In this document: piece by piece, positions 17,181 through 26,156 of the stretch
Layout of the letters: each line of letters opens with the position of its first letter
Position numbering within the stretch: the first letter of the stretch is position 1
Assembly: GCA_002319795.1 (NCBI GenBank)
Contig: DCFU01000044.1
Location: 79,904 to 143,903, forward strand
Direction of reading: 5' to 3'
DNA length: 64,000 nt
Origin: Megamonas sp. UBA1796
Lineage (GTDB): Bacteria; Bacillota; Negativicutes; Selenomonadales; Selenomonadaceae
Program-made: the position numbers and the translations under genes
The notes under the pieces: model-generated
Told to the model about the DNA's origin: nothing
Databases searched by the model: none
What the model saw: the letters and a program-made list of their open reading frames with translations, nothing else

Positions 17181-17253
17181 ACATTTCTTCCCTGCTTCCC
17201 CTAAAAAAAACAGCTTCTCTTTTCAGTACTTGGATACAGCAGGACCATTCGCA

Positions 17254-17297
17254 TAAAAAAACAAAGCCGATACCTTCAATAATCAAGAGGTATCGGC
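17254..17297 (-). terminator. Terminator after the secreted unknown
   Basis: Hairpin with ten-base arms (17266-17275 and 17288-17297) followed on the minus strand by TTTGTTTTTTT. Confidence 0.85.
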
Positions 17298-17327
17298 TCC
17301 ATCCAACATACGCAGATTGTCCCTGTA

Positions 17328-18062
17328 CTATTTTTTCTTACCCTGCTTTATTGGGGCCTTCTTTACATTCTGTCCATTCAAATGCTTGGTCGGCCACTCC
17401 TGAAAAGTTAGCACCCCTGCTTCATAGTCGGCAATACCATCCTTCGTAAGTTCCGGATTGTCGATGAGCTCTACTGCAAAATGCCCGCCGTATTTGCCTT
17501 TAAAAAAGATCTTTATCATTTGTGTATCCGCCGTAGCCGTAGCCGTCGGCTTGCCATCAGCACCCGTCACTTCAACGACCTTCGCAGTTACAGCGTAGAT
17601 TCCCTTCGTGCCGTTGATATCAGCAATGCGCACAAATTCATAGCCACTTTTTGTTTCCAAACGCCCGATAAAAGCTTTTTGTTCTGCTTCCGGCATCTGC
17701 CCCAGATTGTCGGGAATCTCCTGGTCTGTAAAAGCATCCGGAAGGATTACCCAGGCACGCTGAATATTATAGCCATCATTTGCAAAGATAAGCACTTCGC
17801 CCTTTTCACCTTCCGATAAAGCACTTACCGGAATTACGCCTACAGGCTTTTGCGGACAGATGATGGAATAGCCGTATTGAGCACTTGTATATGTATAGGC
17901 CTGCTTACCCGCAGCTGCAGGAGCCGCTGCCACAGCCGTGTTGGCCGCCGCAGCCGTATCATTCTCTGCAGCTTCAGCTGCTGCAGGAAACGCCACACTA
18001 CTACACATTGCTGCAAATAACACCAGAAAAGATACTACTCCGACATATTTTTTCAAATGCAT
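17328..18062 (-). CDS. Secreted protein of unknown function
   Basis: A 244-residue protein I do not recognise. Residues 1-32 form a clear Sec signal peptide (KK, hydrophobic stretch, then AEAAEA), so it is exported. An Ala-rich low-complexity linker (about 33-53) follows. The mature part begins YTYTSAQYGYSIICPQKP, reminiscent of small periplasmic or extracytoplasmic domains that start with a YGYS/F(S)I(I)-type strand, and ends in a basic tail (KKAPIKQGKKK). GGGGG precedes the ATG. It follows the DEAD-box helicase by 78 bases with no visible terminator between, so they may be cotranscribed, and it has a strong terminator after it. Confidence 0.7.
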   Translation of the reverse strand: MHLKKYVGVVSFLVLFAAMCSSVAFPAAAEAAENDTAAAANTAVAAAPAAAGKQAYTYTSAQYGYSIICPQKPVGVIPVSALSEGEKGEVLIFANDGYNIQRAWVILPDAFTDQEIPDNLGQMPEAEQKAFIGRLETKSGYEFVRIADINGTKGIYAVTAKVVEVTGADGKPTATATADTQMIKIFFKGKYGGHFAVELIDNPELTKDGIADYEAGVLTFQEWPTKHLNGQNVKKAPIKQGKKK

Positions 18063-18140
18063 ACCAAAATCCCCCTTAAACTCTGCTGGTTTTCTTGCTT
18101 TCTACTAAATTTCCCTGCATGTCATGAACCAGAATTTGCT

Positions 18141-19736
18141 TTACCGATTGCCTTTTTTCGCTGGTTCCACATTAATGCGGTATCCCTTGACTGTATTGCG
18201 GTGCATCACGGAAAGGACCTTCTCTGCAATATCTTCGGGTACCTCTACAAAGGTAAAACGTTCATATATATTGATGACGCCGATGACATTGCCAGAAATA
18301 TCTGCCTCACTCGCAAAAGCGCGTACTATATCCTCCGGACGAATTTTTTGGCTGCGTCCGATATTGATGAACAGACGTACCATTCCCGGAGCTGCACCTG
18401 TATTTTTGAAGCGGCCCTCTGACTCCTCTTCCTCTTTGTCTTTAAACCCTTCGACGGAAAGCTTCAGGGCTGCAGCAGCAATGTCCATGACATCATAGCC
18501 GCCATCCGCTGCCACATCAGAAATAATCGTATGATAATCCGCATATTTATTTTTTTCCAATGTCTTTATAAGACGCTCTTTGACAACATCACGCTGACGC
18601 TCCAGTATATCTGCCGAAGATGGAAGCTGACGACGTACAATCTTTGTCTTGGCCAGACGTTCAATAAGTCTGAGCTGACGATATTCCCTTGGTTCAACAA
18701 GCGTGATAGCTACACCCTTCTTGCCGGCACGCCCTGTACGTCCAATACGATGTACATACGCTTCATGATCCTGCGGGATATCATAGTTTATGACATGTGT
18801 AATATCATCGACATCAAGGCCACGGGCAGCAACATCGGTCGCAATGAGAATATCAATGCGTCCTTCGCGGAACTTCTTCATGACGCGATCGCGCTGTATC
18901 TGGCTCAAATCACCATGAAGGCCTGCTGCCAAATATCCGCGTGTCTCCAGTGAAGAGGTTAAATCATCGACGCCTCTCTTGGTACGGCAGAAAATGATGA
19001 TCTTCCCTGTATCCTCTGTATCGAGTATACGACTAAGTCCCTCAAGCTTCTCCCGTGTCTCATAATAAAACTGATCTATGAGAGGCACCGTCAGGTTCTC
19101 CTTGCTGATTGTGATCATCTGTGGATCATTCATATAACGTCCGGCAAGCTTCCTGATAGGAGCAGGCATCGTAGCCGAGAACAGCAGCATTTGGCGATTA
19201 TCTGGCGGCAAATTTGAAAGAATAGCATCAATATCGTCTACAAATCCCATATCAAGCATTTCATCTGCTTCATCCAATATAAGCGTATGTACTGCACCAA
19301 ACTTTATAGTACCGCGGTGGATATGATCCAACAGACGTCCCGGCGTCCCAACTACAATCTGTACCCCATTCCGCAGGGCACGTATCTGCCGGTCAATTGG
19401 TTGCCCGCCATAAATTGGCAAAGTCTTTACGTGCTTATATTTGCCAATTTTATTGAGTTCCTCAGCTACCTGAATAGCCAGTTCACGCGTTGGCGTGAGT
19501 ACCAGCGCCTGAATATGGCGGCTTGTGTCTATGATCTTTTCAATCGTCGGAATACCGAATGCCGCTGTCTTTCCTGTGCCTGTCTGCGCCTGTCCAATGA
19601 CATCGTGCCCTTCGAGCATCAATGGAATGGTCTGCGCCTGGATTGGTGATGGCTCCTCAAAGCCCATATCACTGACTGCCATAAGCAGCTTACGGCTGAG
19701 TTCAATATTACCAAAGGTCGTCATTTCTTTTTTCAA
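18141..19736 (-). CDS. DEAD-box ATP-dependent RNA helicase (CsdA/DbpA type)
   Basis: A 531-residue RNA helicase for ribosome assembly or mRNA turnover. Motif Q (SPIQAQTIP) is near residue 33, Walker A AQTGTGKTAA near 55, DEAD near 157, SAT near 188, and HRIGRTGRAG near 330. Residues 450-520 resemble the DbpA-type RNA-binding domain (RLFINIGRSQKI...), which is usually found in CsdA/DbpA helicases. The start is probably a TTG at 19736, which has AGGAGG ten bases upstream; the next ATG, four codons in, is too far from the site. It is followed by the secreted unknown and preceded by cinA. Confidence 0.93.
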   Translation of the reverse strand: MKKEMTTFGNIELSRKLLMAVSDMGFEEPSPIQAQTIPLMLEGHDVIGQAQTGTGKTAAFGIPTIEKIIDTSRHIQALVLTPTRELAIQVAEELNKIGKYKHVKTLPIYGGQPIDRQIRALRNGVQIVVGTPGRLLDHIHRGTIKFGAVHTLILDEADEMLDMGFVDDIDAILSNLPPDNRQMLLFSATMPAPIRKLAGRYMNDPQMITISKENLTVPLIDQFYYETREKLEGLSRILDTEDTGKIIIFCRTKRGVDDLTSSLETRGYLAAGLHGDLSQIQRDRVMKKFREGRIDILIATDVAARGLDVDDITHVINYDIPQDHEAYVHRIGRTGRAGKKGVAITLVEPREYRQLRLIERLAKTKIVRRQLPSSADILERQRDVVKERLIKTLEKNKYADYHTIISDVAADGGYDVMDIAAAALKLSVEGFKDKEEEESEGRFKNTGAAPGMVRLFINIGRSQKIRPEDIVRAFASEADISGNVIGVINIYERFTFVEVPEDIAEKVLSVMHRNTVKGYRINVEPAKKGNR

Positions 19737-19766
19737 ATGTAAAAATCCTCCTAAAATCTTTCTTTA

Positions 19767-21008
19767 TCAAATTTTTTTCAGATAGCACCTGACCATGTCA
19801 AGCGCTGTTTGTGTTGTCTGGTATTTAACCTGTTTACGTGTGCCTGTAAAAATATTCTTTGTCGATTCCGTTCCCCTGTCTCCGCTGACAGCGATATATA
19901 CAAGTCCCACAGGCTTGTCAGCTGAACCGCCATCAGGACCGGCAATCCCAGTAATCCCCACACCGACATCTGTACGAATACGGGAGCGGACCCCTTCAGC
20001 CATCTGGCGTGCCACTTCATCACTTACAGCCCCCCGGGCTGCCAGCACCTCACGGTTGACTCCAAGCACATCCGCCTTAACTTCATCCGTATAAGAAACG
20101 ACCGAGCCTGAAACATAGGCAGAGCTGCCCGGCACATCCGTGAGCCGGCTTGTAAGCAGACCTCCCGTACAGGATTCCGCACAAGCAATGGTAAGCCCCT
20201 TCTCCTTAAGTCCGGCGCCAACAACATTCTCCATATCGGCATCATCCACAGCATAAATATACGTTCCTACGCGTGCGCGGATTTCCTGTTCCATATCGGC
20301 AATGAGGCCTTGTGCCTCTTCGCGGGTCTTCGCTTTCGCGGTAATGCGGATAATGACTCCACTGGGGCGTACCAGTAAAGCCAGTGTGGGATTGCTTTGT
20401 GCAAGGATGAGATCCTGAATCTGCATCTCCAAAGAGGACTCACCTATGCCAAAGGTATTCAGCACGCGGGAAATGATAACGGCCGAAAAACCATATTTCT
20501 TTTCAAGAAAAGGCTTGAGGCTGCGTTCAAACATATCCTTCATTTCCGTCGGCGGTCCCGGAAGGTTCACCAGCAGCTTGCCTTCCTGTCCGATTGCAAT
20601 ACCCGGCGCAGTCCCTGCATGGTTGACAAATATATGCGCACCTTCCGGTATCATGGCCTGCCGCAGATTATTCTCCGCCATTTCGCGGTGCAGTCTTGCA
20701 AAATAATCCTTGAGACGCTGTACGCAATCCTCATCAAGGCGCAGGGAACGCCCGAAGATCGCCGCACAGACTTCCTTTGTAATATCACCCTGCGTCGGCC
20801 CCAGCCCTCCGGATGTGATAACAATATCCGCACGCGTCAGTGCATGCATAATAGCCTCACGCATGCGCTCACGATTATCCCCCACGGTCGTCTGATAAAT
20901 AACATCAAAGCCAATCTTATTCAGACCCTCAGCCATATAGGCCGAATTCGTATTGATAATCTGTCCGAGAAGCAGTTCACTTCCCGTTGTTACAAGCTCT
21001 ACTACCAT
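19767..21008 (-). CDS. cinA: CinA-family protein (NMN deamidase / competence-damage inducible)
   Basis: A 413-residue two-domain protein. The N-terminal MoaB/MogA-like domain starts with ELVTTGSELLLGQIINTNS and includes TSGGLGPTQGDITKE near residue 65. The C-terminal CinA domain (from about residue 255) with ACAESCTGGLLTSRLTDVPG and GITGIAGPDGGSADKP is the nicotinamide-nucleotide amidase part, used in NAD salvage. The start has a GGGAG site upstream. It lies 26 bases after rimO and 30 bases before the helicase, so these three probably share an operon. The competence role of the name is not implied by context here. Confidence 0.92.
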   Translation of the reverse strand: MVVELVTTGSELLLGQIINTNSAYMAEGLNKIGFDVIYQTTVGDNRERMREAIMHALTRADIVITSGGLGPTQGDITKEVCAAIFGRSLRLDEDCVQRLKDYFARLHREMAENNLRQAMIPEGAHIFVNHAGTAPGIAIGQEGKLLVNLPGPPTEMKDMFERSLKPFLEKKYGFSAVIISRVLNTFGIGESSLEMQIQDLILAQSNPTLALLVRPSGVIIRITAKAKTREEAQGLIADMEQEIRARVGTYIYAVDDADMENVVGAGLKEKGLTIACAESCTGGLLTSRLTDVPGSSAYVSGSVVSYTDEVKADVLGVNREVLAARGAVSDEVARQMAEGVRSRIRTDVGVGITGIAGPDGGSADKPVGLVYIAVSGDRGTESTKNIFTGTRKQVKYQTTQTALDMVRCYLKKI

Positions 21009-21034
21009 AACTCCCGTTACTCCCTTTCACCGTC

Positions 21035-22369
21035 TCAGTCCTTATCCGCATGCTCGCCCACAAGGTCATAGGTAAAGCCCTGCAGGATACGTACCTTGAC
21101 CATATCACCCGGGCGGCTGTGCGTATCACCCTCGATGAAAATCTGCCCATCCACCTCAGGAGCGGCCCGATATGAACGTCCATAGGCAATCGTAGGCTGT
21201 TCCTCATCGCGTCCTTCGACAAGCACCTCGACAACCTGTCCCTCCAGTGCCTTGTTATTCTCTTCTGAAATCTGGCACTGCAGACTCATAAGATCATGAT
21301 ACCTTTCCTGCATGATATCTTCTGGTATCTGATTGGGCATATTGCCGGCAGGTGTTCCCTCCTCGCGGGAATATGTAAAGACGCCAACCTTGTCAAACCG
21401 CTGCTCTGCGACAAAGCTGCGCAGCGCATGGTACTGTGCATCCGTCTCTCCTGGAAACCCTACGATGAAGGTCGAACGAATCGTGACTTGGGGAATGCGC
21501 GCCCGAATTTTTGTAAGCAAAGCTTCAACGCTTTCACGCGTATCTGGACGATGCATGCTTTTAAGTACAGAATTGTGCGCATGCTGCAACGGCAAATCCA
21601 CGTATTTGCAGATTTTTTCTTCCGTAGCAATCGTTTCGATGAGCTCATCCGTAAAAAAGCGGGGGTAGCAATAAAGAGACCGTATCCAACGAACGCCTTC
21701 TATTTTTACAAGTTCCCGCAACAATCTCGACAGGCTTGGCTGTCCGTAGAGATCATGCCCGTAGTTCGTGGTATCCTGTGCGATAAGGTTGATTTCCTTC
21801 ACGCCACGCTCCACAAGATCTTTGACCTCTGCGCAAATATCCTCAATTGTACGACTGCGATAGGCACCGCGAACCATCGGTATCGCACAAAATGCACAGT
21901 TGTTGTTGCATCCCTCGGCAATCTTGACATAGGCATAATAAGACGGTGTCGTTATAATGCGCGGCATTTTCTCGTCATAAATAATTTCCGATTCTCCGGC
22001 TATCACTACACGATTCCCTGCAAGCGTCTGCTCAACAGCCTCCATGATGCGGTTCCACGCCCCCGTGCCTATAATGGCATCCGCTTCCGGAAGTTCATCA
22101 AGCAGCTCCTGTCCATACCGCTGTCCCAGACATCCGGCGATAATAAGCGACTTGCAGCATCCATTCTTTTTATATTCTGCCATATTCAGAATAGTCGTGA
22201 TGGATTCTTCCTTAGCTGATTCAATAAAGCAGCATGTATTCACAATGAGGATATCTGCCTCTGCCGGCTCGGGCGTAAGCTCAATATCATGCTCTCTGAG
22301 AATTCCCAGCATTACCTCTGTATCAACTAAGTTCTTGGCACAACCAAGACTGATAAAACCTGCTTTCAC
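21035..22369 (-). CDS. rimO: Ribosomal protein uS12 methylthiotransferase RimO
   Basis: Radical-SAM enzyme that adds a methylthio group to an Asp of ribosomal protein S12. The 444-residue product has the UPF0004 domain with three Cys (SLGCAKN near residue 8, NTCCF near residue 45, AGCLGQRY near residue 80), which hold one Fe-S cluster. The radical-SAM CxxxCxxC in EGCNNNCAFCAIP is near residue 152, and a TRAM domain closes the protein from about residue 375. SLGCAKNLVDTE favours RimO over MiaB. Start is a GTG at 22369 with GGGAGG seven bases upstream. It precedes cinA. Confidence 0.93.
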   Translation of the reverse strand: MKAGFISLGCAKNLVDTEVMLGILREHDIELTPEPAEADILIVNTCCFIESAKEESITTILNMAEYKKNGCCKSLIIAGCLGQRYGQELLDELPEADAIIGTGAWNRIMEAVEQTLAGNRVVIAGESEIIYDEKMPRIITTPSYYAYVKIAEGCNNNCAFCAIPMVRGAYRSRTIEDICAEVKDLVERGVKEINLIAQDTTNYGHDLYGQPSLSRLLRELVKIEGVRWIRSLYCYPRFFTDELIETIATEEKICKYVDLPLQHAHNSVLKSMHRPDTRESVEALLTKIRARIPQVTIRSTFIVGFPGETDAQYHALRSFVAEQRFDKVGVFTYSREEGTPAGNMPNQIPEDIMQERYHDLMSLQCQISEENNKALEGQVVEVLVEGRDEEQPTIAYGRSYRAAPEVDGQIFIEGDTHSRPGDMVKVRILQGFTYDLVGEHADKD

Positions 22370-22390
22370 TATCGTTCCTCCCAATTCCAA

Positions 22391-22426
22391 AAATACATAT
22401 AGAGGAGCTATAGAAGCCCCTCTATA
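22391..22426 (-). terminator. Terminator after the substrate-binding protein
   Basis: Hairpin TATAGAGG / CCTCTATA (22398-22405 with 22419-22426) followed on the minus strand by TGTATTTTTGG. The T tract is interrupted, so efficiency may be moderate and rimO could be partly read through. Confidence 0.55.
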
Positions 22427-22433
22427 CCACTTA

Positions 22434-23474
22434 TTACTTTAACCGTATGTTTTTTACCCAGCTGTCCAGCAGCATCTGCCGCTGCTGCGCAGAAAAGTCT
22501 GTTCTCTTCTCAAATAATTTGATATTTTTACCCGCAAATGTCTTATACGCAAGCGTAGCCGGATTCACAGGCACAAAGAAAAATCCGTTTTTTTGTAATA
22601 CAAGTTGTGCCTCATCGCCAAGCAGCCAGTCCGCAAAAGCCCCGGCTGCCGCCTTATGCGCTGCATTCTGCGGTATCGCCGTGCCCGTAAGAGTGTAGGC
22701 CGTGCCGTCTTCTGGATAAATAATCTTCAAAGGATAGCCATCATTGATATACCGGAGCGTCTCGCTCTGCACCGCAATGGATATATCGACTTCACCCATA
22801 CCAGCCATACGCACCGGTGTAGAAAGATACTTCGAATACTGTACAACTCTGGGATGGAGCTGACGCAGCATATCGAATACTTCCTGCTCGCCATATTGCG
22901 AAATCAAGGCAAAAAAGAGATCAGCCGATGCCCTCGCCGCCAAAAAATCCGTAAGGCCAATACGCACATTATAAAGTCCGGCCAGTTCTTTCCATGTCTG
23001 TGGAATATGAGGCAGCAGGCGCAAATAATCACGATTAACACAAAAAACATATGGATCATACCATATACCTGTCCAACATCCAGCTGCATCCTTAAACGTA
23101 TCTGCTACAGAATCCGCCTGCTCGGAAACATATGGCACGATATATTGATACTGTGCTGCCAACCGTAAAACACTGCTGTCAGCCAATACAAGATCTGCTG
23201 GTGCCTTACCTGGCTCAGCAGCCTGCTCTTTCAAGCGCTGCAAAAGCTCGTCTTTATCCAACGGCACAAAATCCACACGCACTTTATTCGCTTTCTCATA
23301 TTCCTGGGCAAGAAGCGCTGCATGTTCTGCTGGTAATGTTGTATAAACCGTGATGCTCTGCCTCACCTTGTGATCATCTGTCTTATCTGCGTAGCCAGCG
23401 AGATAAACGGAGCCGGCCACAACAAACAGCACCAGCGTAAAGGCCGTCAACAAAAGCGACGTATACCGTCTCAT
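22434..23474 (-). CDS. ABC-type substrate-binding protein (iron/extracellular solute class)
   Basis: A 346-residue exported binding protein resembling class 1 extracellular solute-binding proteins of the ferric-ion type. Residues 1-35 are a hydrophobic signal or anchor (TSLLLTAFTLVLFVVAGSVY) without a lipobox Cys. The mature part has ITVYTTLPAEHAALLAQEYE at about residues 41-60, ADLVLADSS near 92, and WYDPYVFCVN near 137. The ATG at 23474 has GGAGG upstream; the frame's earlier codons do not. No permease or ATPase gene is adjacent, so it is an orphan here. The ligand cannot be decided; the tyrosines typical of ferric binding are not clearly placed. Confidence 0.78.
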   Translation of the reverse strand: MRRYTSLLLTAFTLVLFVVAGSVYLAGYADKTDDHKVRQSITVYTTLPAEHAALLAQEYEKANKVRVDFVPLDKDELLQRLKEQAAEPGKAPADLVLADSSVLRLAAQYQYIVPYVSEQADSVADTFKDAAGCWTGIWYDPYVFCVNRDYLRLLPHIPQTWKELAGLYNVRIGLTDFLAARASADLFFALISQYGEQEVFDMLRQLHPRVVQYSKYLSTPVRMAGMGEVDISIAVQSETLRYINDGYPLKIIYPEDGTAYTLTGTAIPQNAAHKAAAGAFADWLLGDEAQLVLQKNGFFFVPVNPATLAYKTFAGKNIKLFEKRTDFSAQQRQMLLDSWVKNIRLK

Positions 23475-23528
23475 CGGAAATTCCTCCAAAGTCAGGGAAC
23501 ACACTGTCCCTAAAACATACTCATACTC

Positions 23529-23557
23529 ATTATAAACAATTCATAGCTTTTACACAA
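23529..23557 (-). promoter_or_regulatory. Promoter of the substrate-binding protein gene
   Basis: TTGTGT (23552-23557), 17-base spacer and TATAAT (23529-23534) on the minus strand. Downstream, at about 23495-23512, AGGGA and TCCCT form a small inverted repeat in the leader. Confidence 0.65.
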
Positions 23558-23592
23558 CCTTTTACAGAACAAAACTTTTTCACTCTGTATAG

Positions 23593-23623
23593 GAAAAAAA
23601 GAGCTGTCCCCGAAGGACAGCTC
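23593..23623 (-). terminator. Terminator of ftsZ
   Basis: Hairpin GAGCTGTCC / GGACAGCTC (23601-23623) whose loop reads TTCGG on the minus strand, followed by seven T. A classic strong terminator, closing the division cluster. Confidence 0.92.
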
Positions 23624-23651
23624 TCCTCATTCATCCAATCATCCTCATTTT

Positions 23652-24746
23652 TCAATCGCTGCTTTTCCGCATCCATACAGGAATATCAATATTATTCATC
23701 TTGAATATGTCCTTCGGCGGCTGAGGAATCTTCTGTTCCGGCACTCCTTGCGATTTAGCTGTACGTGGTGCCCTGGCAGTACCCTGATCTTCATCAAAGC
23801 CTGTAGCAATCACTGTGACACGCACGGTATCTCCCATCGAATCATCCAGAGCAGCACCAAAAATAATATTTGCATCAACATTCGCTGCTTCCTGAATTGT
23901 CACCGAAGCCTCATTGACTTCAAACATGCTCAATGCTTCCGCTGCACCCGTAATATTTAAAAGTACACCGCGGGCTCCTTGAATAGAAGTCTCCAACAGC
24001 GGTGAATCAATAGCAGCCTTCGCTGCCAGTACAGCCGCATTTTCACCTTTACCCTCACCAATGCCCATGAGTGCCGAGCCGGCATTGCTCATAATGGATT
24101 TAACATCAGCAAAATCCAGATTGATGAGTCCCGGAACAGCAATAAGATCCGAAATACCTTGTACGCCCTGACGCAGCACATCATCTGCAATGCGGAAAGC
24201 TTCTGTTATAGGCGTCTTTTTATCTACAACCTGCAGCAAACGGTCATTAGGAATTGTAATTATAGTATCTACATGTTCCTTGAGATTCATTATACCAGAA
24301 TCGGCTTTTTTGGAACGATTGCGCCCTTCAAACCCAAAAGGCTTCGTCACAACACCCACAGTAAGTGCACCAACCTCCCGGGCACATTCGGCGACAATCG
24401 GAGCCGCTCCCGTTCCTGTACCGCCGCCCATGCCGGCTGTGATAAATACCATATCCGCTCCACTCAGTGCTTCAAGTATCTCATCGCGGCTTTCCTGTGC
24501 GGCTTTTTCACCAATTTCCGGACGCGCACCTGCTCCGAGACCACGCGTGAGCTTTTCCCCAATCTGCATGCGCTTGGGTGCCATAGAATGCAATAGTGCC
24601 TGTGCATCGGTATTTACAGCGATGAATTCCACGCCTTTAAGGCCGGCAGAAATCATCCGGTTTATTGCATTGCTACCGCCGCCGCCTACACCAATAACTT
24701 TTATTTTAGCAAACTGATCCAAACCAATATCGTCCAACTCAATCAC
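23652..24746 (-). CDS. ftsZ: Cell division GTPase FtsZ
   Basis: Tubulin homologue that forms the division ring at the inner membrane. The 364-residue product has IGVGGGGSNAINRM near residue 16-29, the GTP-binding GGGTGTGAAP near residue 107, NLDFADVKSIM near residue 208, and a conserved C-terminal tail DIPVWMRK, the site for membrane tethers. I chose a GTG at 24746 with GGGGG upstream; in-frame ATG codons further upstream lack a ribosome site. It is last in the dcw cluster, downstream of sbp and DUF881 genes; no ftsA precedes it. Confidence 0.95.
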   Translation of the reverse strand: MIELDDIGLDQFAKIKVIGVGGGGSNAINRMISAGLKGVEFIAVNTDAQALLHSMAPKRMQIGEKLTRGLGAGARPEIGEKAAQESRDEILEALSGADMVFITAGMGGGTGTGAAPIVAECAREVGALTVGVVTKPFGFEGRNRSKKADSGIMNLKEHVDTIITIPNDRLLQVVDKKTPITEAFRIADDVLRQGVQGISDLIAVPGLINLDFADVKSIMSNAGSALMGIGEGKGENAAVLAAKAAIDSPLLETSIQGARGVLLNITGAAEALSMFEVNEASVTIQEAANVDANIIFGAALDDSMGDTVRVTVIATGFDEDQGTARAPRTAKSQGVPEQKIPQPPKDIFKMNNIDIPVWMRKSSD

Positions 24747-24923
24747 TGTCAATAACCCCCATGACATTTTGTATTTAATACACATCTAAGCAGCAAAACT
24801 CATTTGCAGCCACAGAAGCCCCTCATCTCACTATATCCTCTTAATTTTATCATCTATCCGGCATTTATTCCATAAGAAATTACAAAAAGGACAGAATTTT
24901 TTCTTATTTCAATAAGAAAGAGC

Positions 24924-25256
24924 TTAATGTTTCTTGAGGAGATTCCAGCGGATGATAGCAAGGTTTTGAAAAATTCTCAACCCAAATGCCAGTAAAGCAA
25001 CATAATAGAGATCTATTCCCAGCCGATCTCCTACATAAACCAGAAAGGCTGCCAGCAATGCATTCGTGAAAAATCCCGAAATAAAAATCGCATTATCGAA
25101 CTTATCCTCTATTCCTGCACGAATTCCACCAAAAGACGAATCCAGTGAAGCGAGCAGTGCCACCGAAAATAATTTTGCATACGCGACCGGTATGCTGACC
25201 GGACAGAACAGTCCGAGCAGTATGCCAACAGCAAATCCTCCTATAGCTAAAATCAT
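24924..25256 (-). CDS. sbp: Small basic protein, DUF1290 family
   Basis: A 110-residue membrane protein matching the small basic protein found beside ftsA/ftsZ in Bacillus and relatives. Three to four hydrophobic segments are visible (LAIGGFAVGILLGLFCPV, LFSVALLASLDSSFGGIRAG, FFTNALLAAFLVYVGDRLG), with the conserved DSSFGGIRAGIEDKF in between. Its function is not known. The ATG overlaps the stop of the DUF881 gene by four bases. The 177 bases between its stop and the ftsZ start hold a short TTCTTAT/ATAAGAA hairpin without T run. Confidence 0.85.
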   Translation of the reverse strand: MILAIGGFAVGILLGLFCPVSIPVAYAKLFSVALLASLDSSFGGIRAGIEDKFDNAIFISGFFTNALLAAFLVYVGDRLGIDLYYVALLAFGLRIFQNLAIIRWNLLKKH

Positions 25257-25951
25257 GGTGTTGCCTCCTGATCAACCGTCCTGGCATATTTGAACTGCAC
25301 CGGCCCTTTATAAGCGGGAATCTGCAGGTTATCGCTTGCTTTAATATCAAGCTGTATGCCCCACACTTTAAGTGTCTCTGCCACACCGCCACGCATTCTG
25401 AGGGCATTCTCAAGTGTCTGTGGGTCGCCGATGGCGCGTATCTCATATGGCGGCGCTGAACGGACATTATTCACCGAAAGCGTAGGTCCCGCACAACGTA
25501 TCTCAGAAGTTGCCAGAATTCGCTGCCCGTTGATAGAAAGTGCCTCCGTTCCCGCTGCCCTGAGCTCATTAATAACCCTGAGTAAATCATCGTCATGGAT
25601 AATATATAAGTTCTGATTTTCTCCAGCCTTAGAAGCTATCTTGCTATCGTCAATACTCACTATGACACCAGGACCCTCAAGAATCGTAACCCCGGAACGC
25701 ATGCGCAGTTCTTGTACAGCCTGGACCGCTTTGAGGGAATGTTCATCTGAATTTTTGAGAGTCTCCACCTCTTCCTGCAGCGCATTCCTTTGCTTCTCTG
25801 TCTGTAAAAGACGCGCTGACAGCTCTTCTACGCGCTGGTATGGCAAGGAAGCTTTCATATCCTGCGTCGATCTGAACTGCACGGCCAGCATGAAACCTAA
25901 AACCATACAGACAAGAGCAATAGACGCCCGCCCCTGCTTGATTGAAAACAT
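25253..25951 (-). CDS. DUF881 family membrane-anchored protein (YlxX/YlxW type)
   Basis: A 232-residue protein with one N-terminal transmembrane segment (residues 9-25), a coiled coil at about residues 40-75 (VEELSARLLQTEKQRNALQE), and an extracytoplasmic DUF881 domain with SGVTILEGPGVIVSIDD and ALSINGQRI. The family is regularly encoded with division genes in Bacillota but has no defined biochemical role. Coupled to the sbp gene by an ATGA overlap. A promoter lies just upstream, so these two can be expressed apart from ftsQ. Confidence 0.85.
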   Translation of the reverse strand: MFSIKQGRASIALVCMVLGFMLAVQFRSTQDMKASLPYQRVEELSARLLQTEKQRNALQEEVETLKNSDEHSLKAVQAVQELRMRSGVTILEGPGVIVSIDDSKIASKAGENQNLYIIHDDDLLRVINELRAAGTEALSINGQRILATSEIRCAGPTLSVNNVRSAPPYEIRAIGDPQTLENALRMRGGVAETLKVWGIQLDIKASDNLQIPAYKGPVQFKYARTVDQEATP

Positions 25952-26015
25952 ATGCTCATATCCTTTTTATTTAGACTTCAAATCATAAATATCCACAAAA
26001 ACTGCACTTTTCCTC

Positions 26016-26044
26016 ATAATATCAGAACTGGCACTCGTTTTAAA
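26016..26044 (-). promoter_or_regulatory. Promoter of the DUF881-sbp(-ftsZ) unit
   Basis: TTTAAA (26039-26044), 17-base spacer, TATTAT (26016-26021) on the minus strand, downstream of the ftsQ terminator. Only a moderate match. Confidence 0.45.
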
Positions 26045-26105
26045 CTGTTTTTATACAAAATGCTACTATTTGACTAGAAATACTTTGCAATAAAACTGCC
26101 CCATG

Positions 26106-26146
26106 GAGAAAAAGCTGCATCCCCATACCTGCACAAAGGATACAGC
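26106..26146 (-). terminator. Terminator after ftsQ
   Basis: Hairpin GCTGTATCC / GGATGCAGC (26138-26146 with 26114-26122, one G-U pair) followed by TTTTT on the minus strand. It splits the dcw genes into two transcription units. Confidence 0.75.
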
Positions 26147-26156
26147 CTTGCCCCCC

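Noticed and set aside
24899..24918. TTCTTAT/ATAAGAA hairpin between sbp and ftsZ as a terminator
   Set aside because: On the minus strand it is followed by A, not T, and the arms are AT-only, so it would not terminate. sbp-ftsZ readthrough seems more likely.
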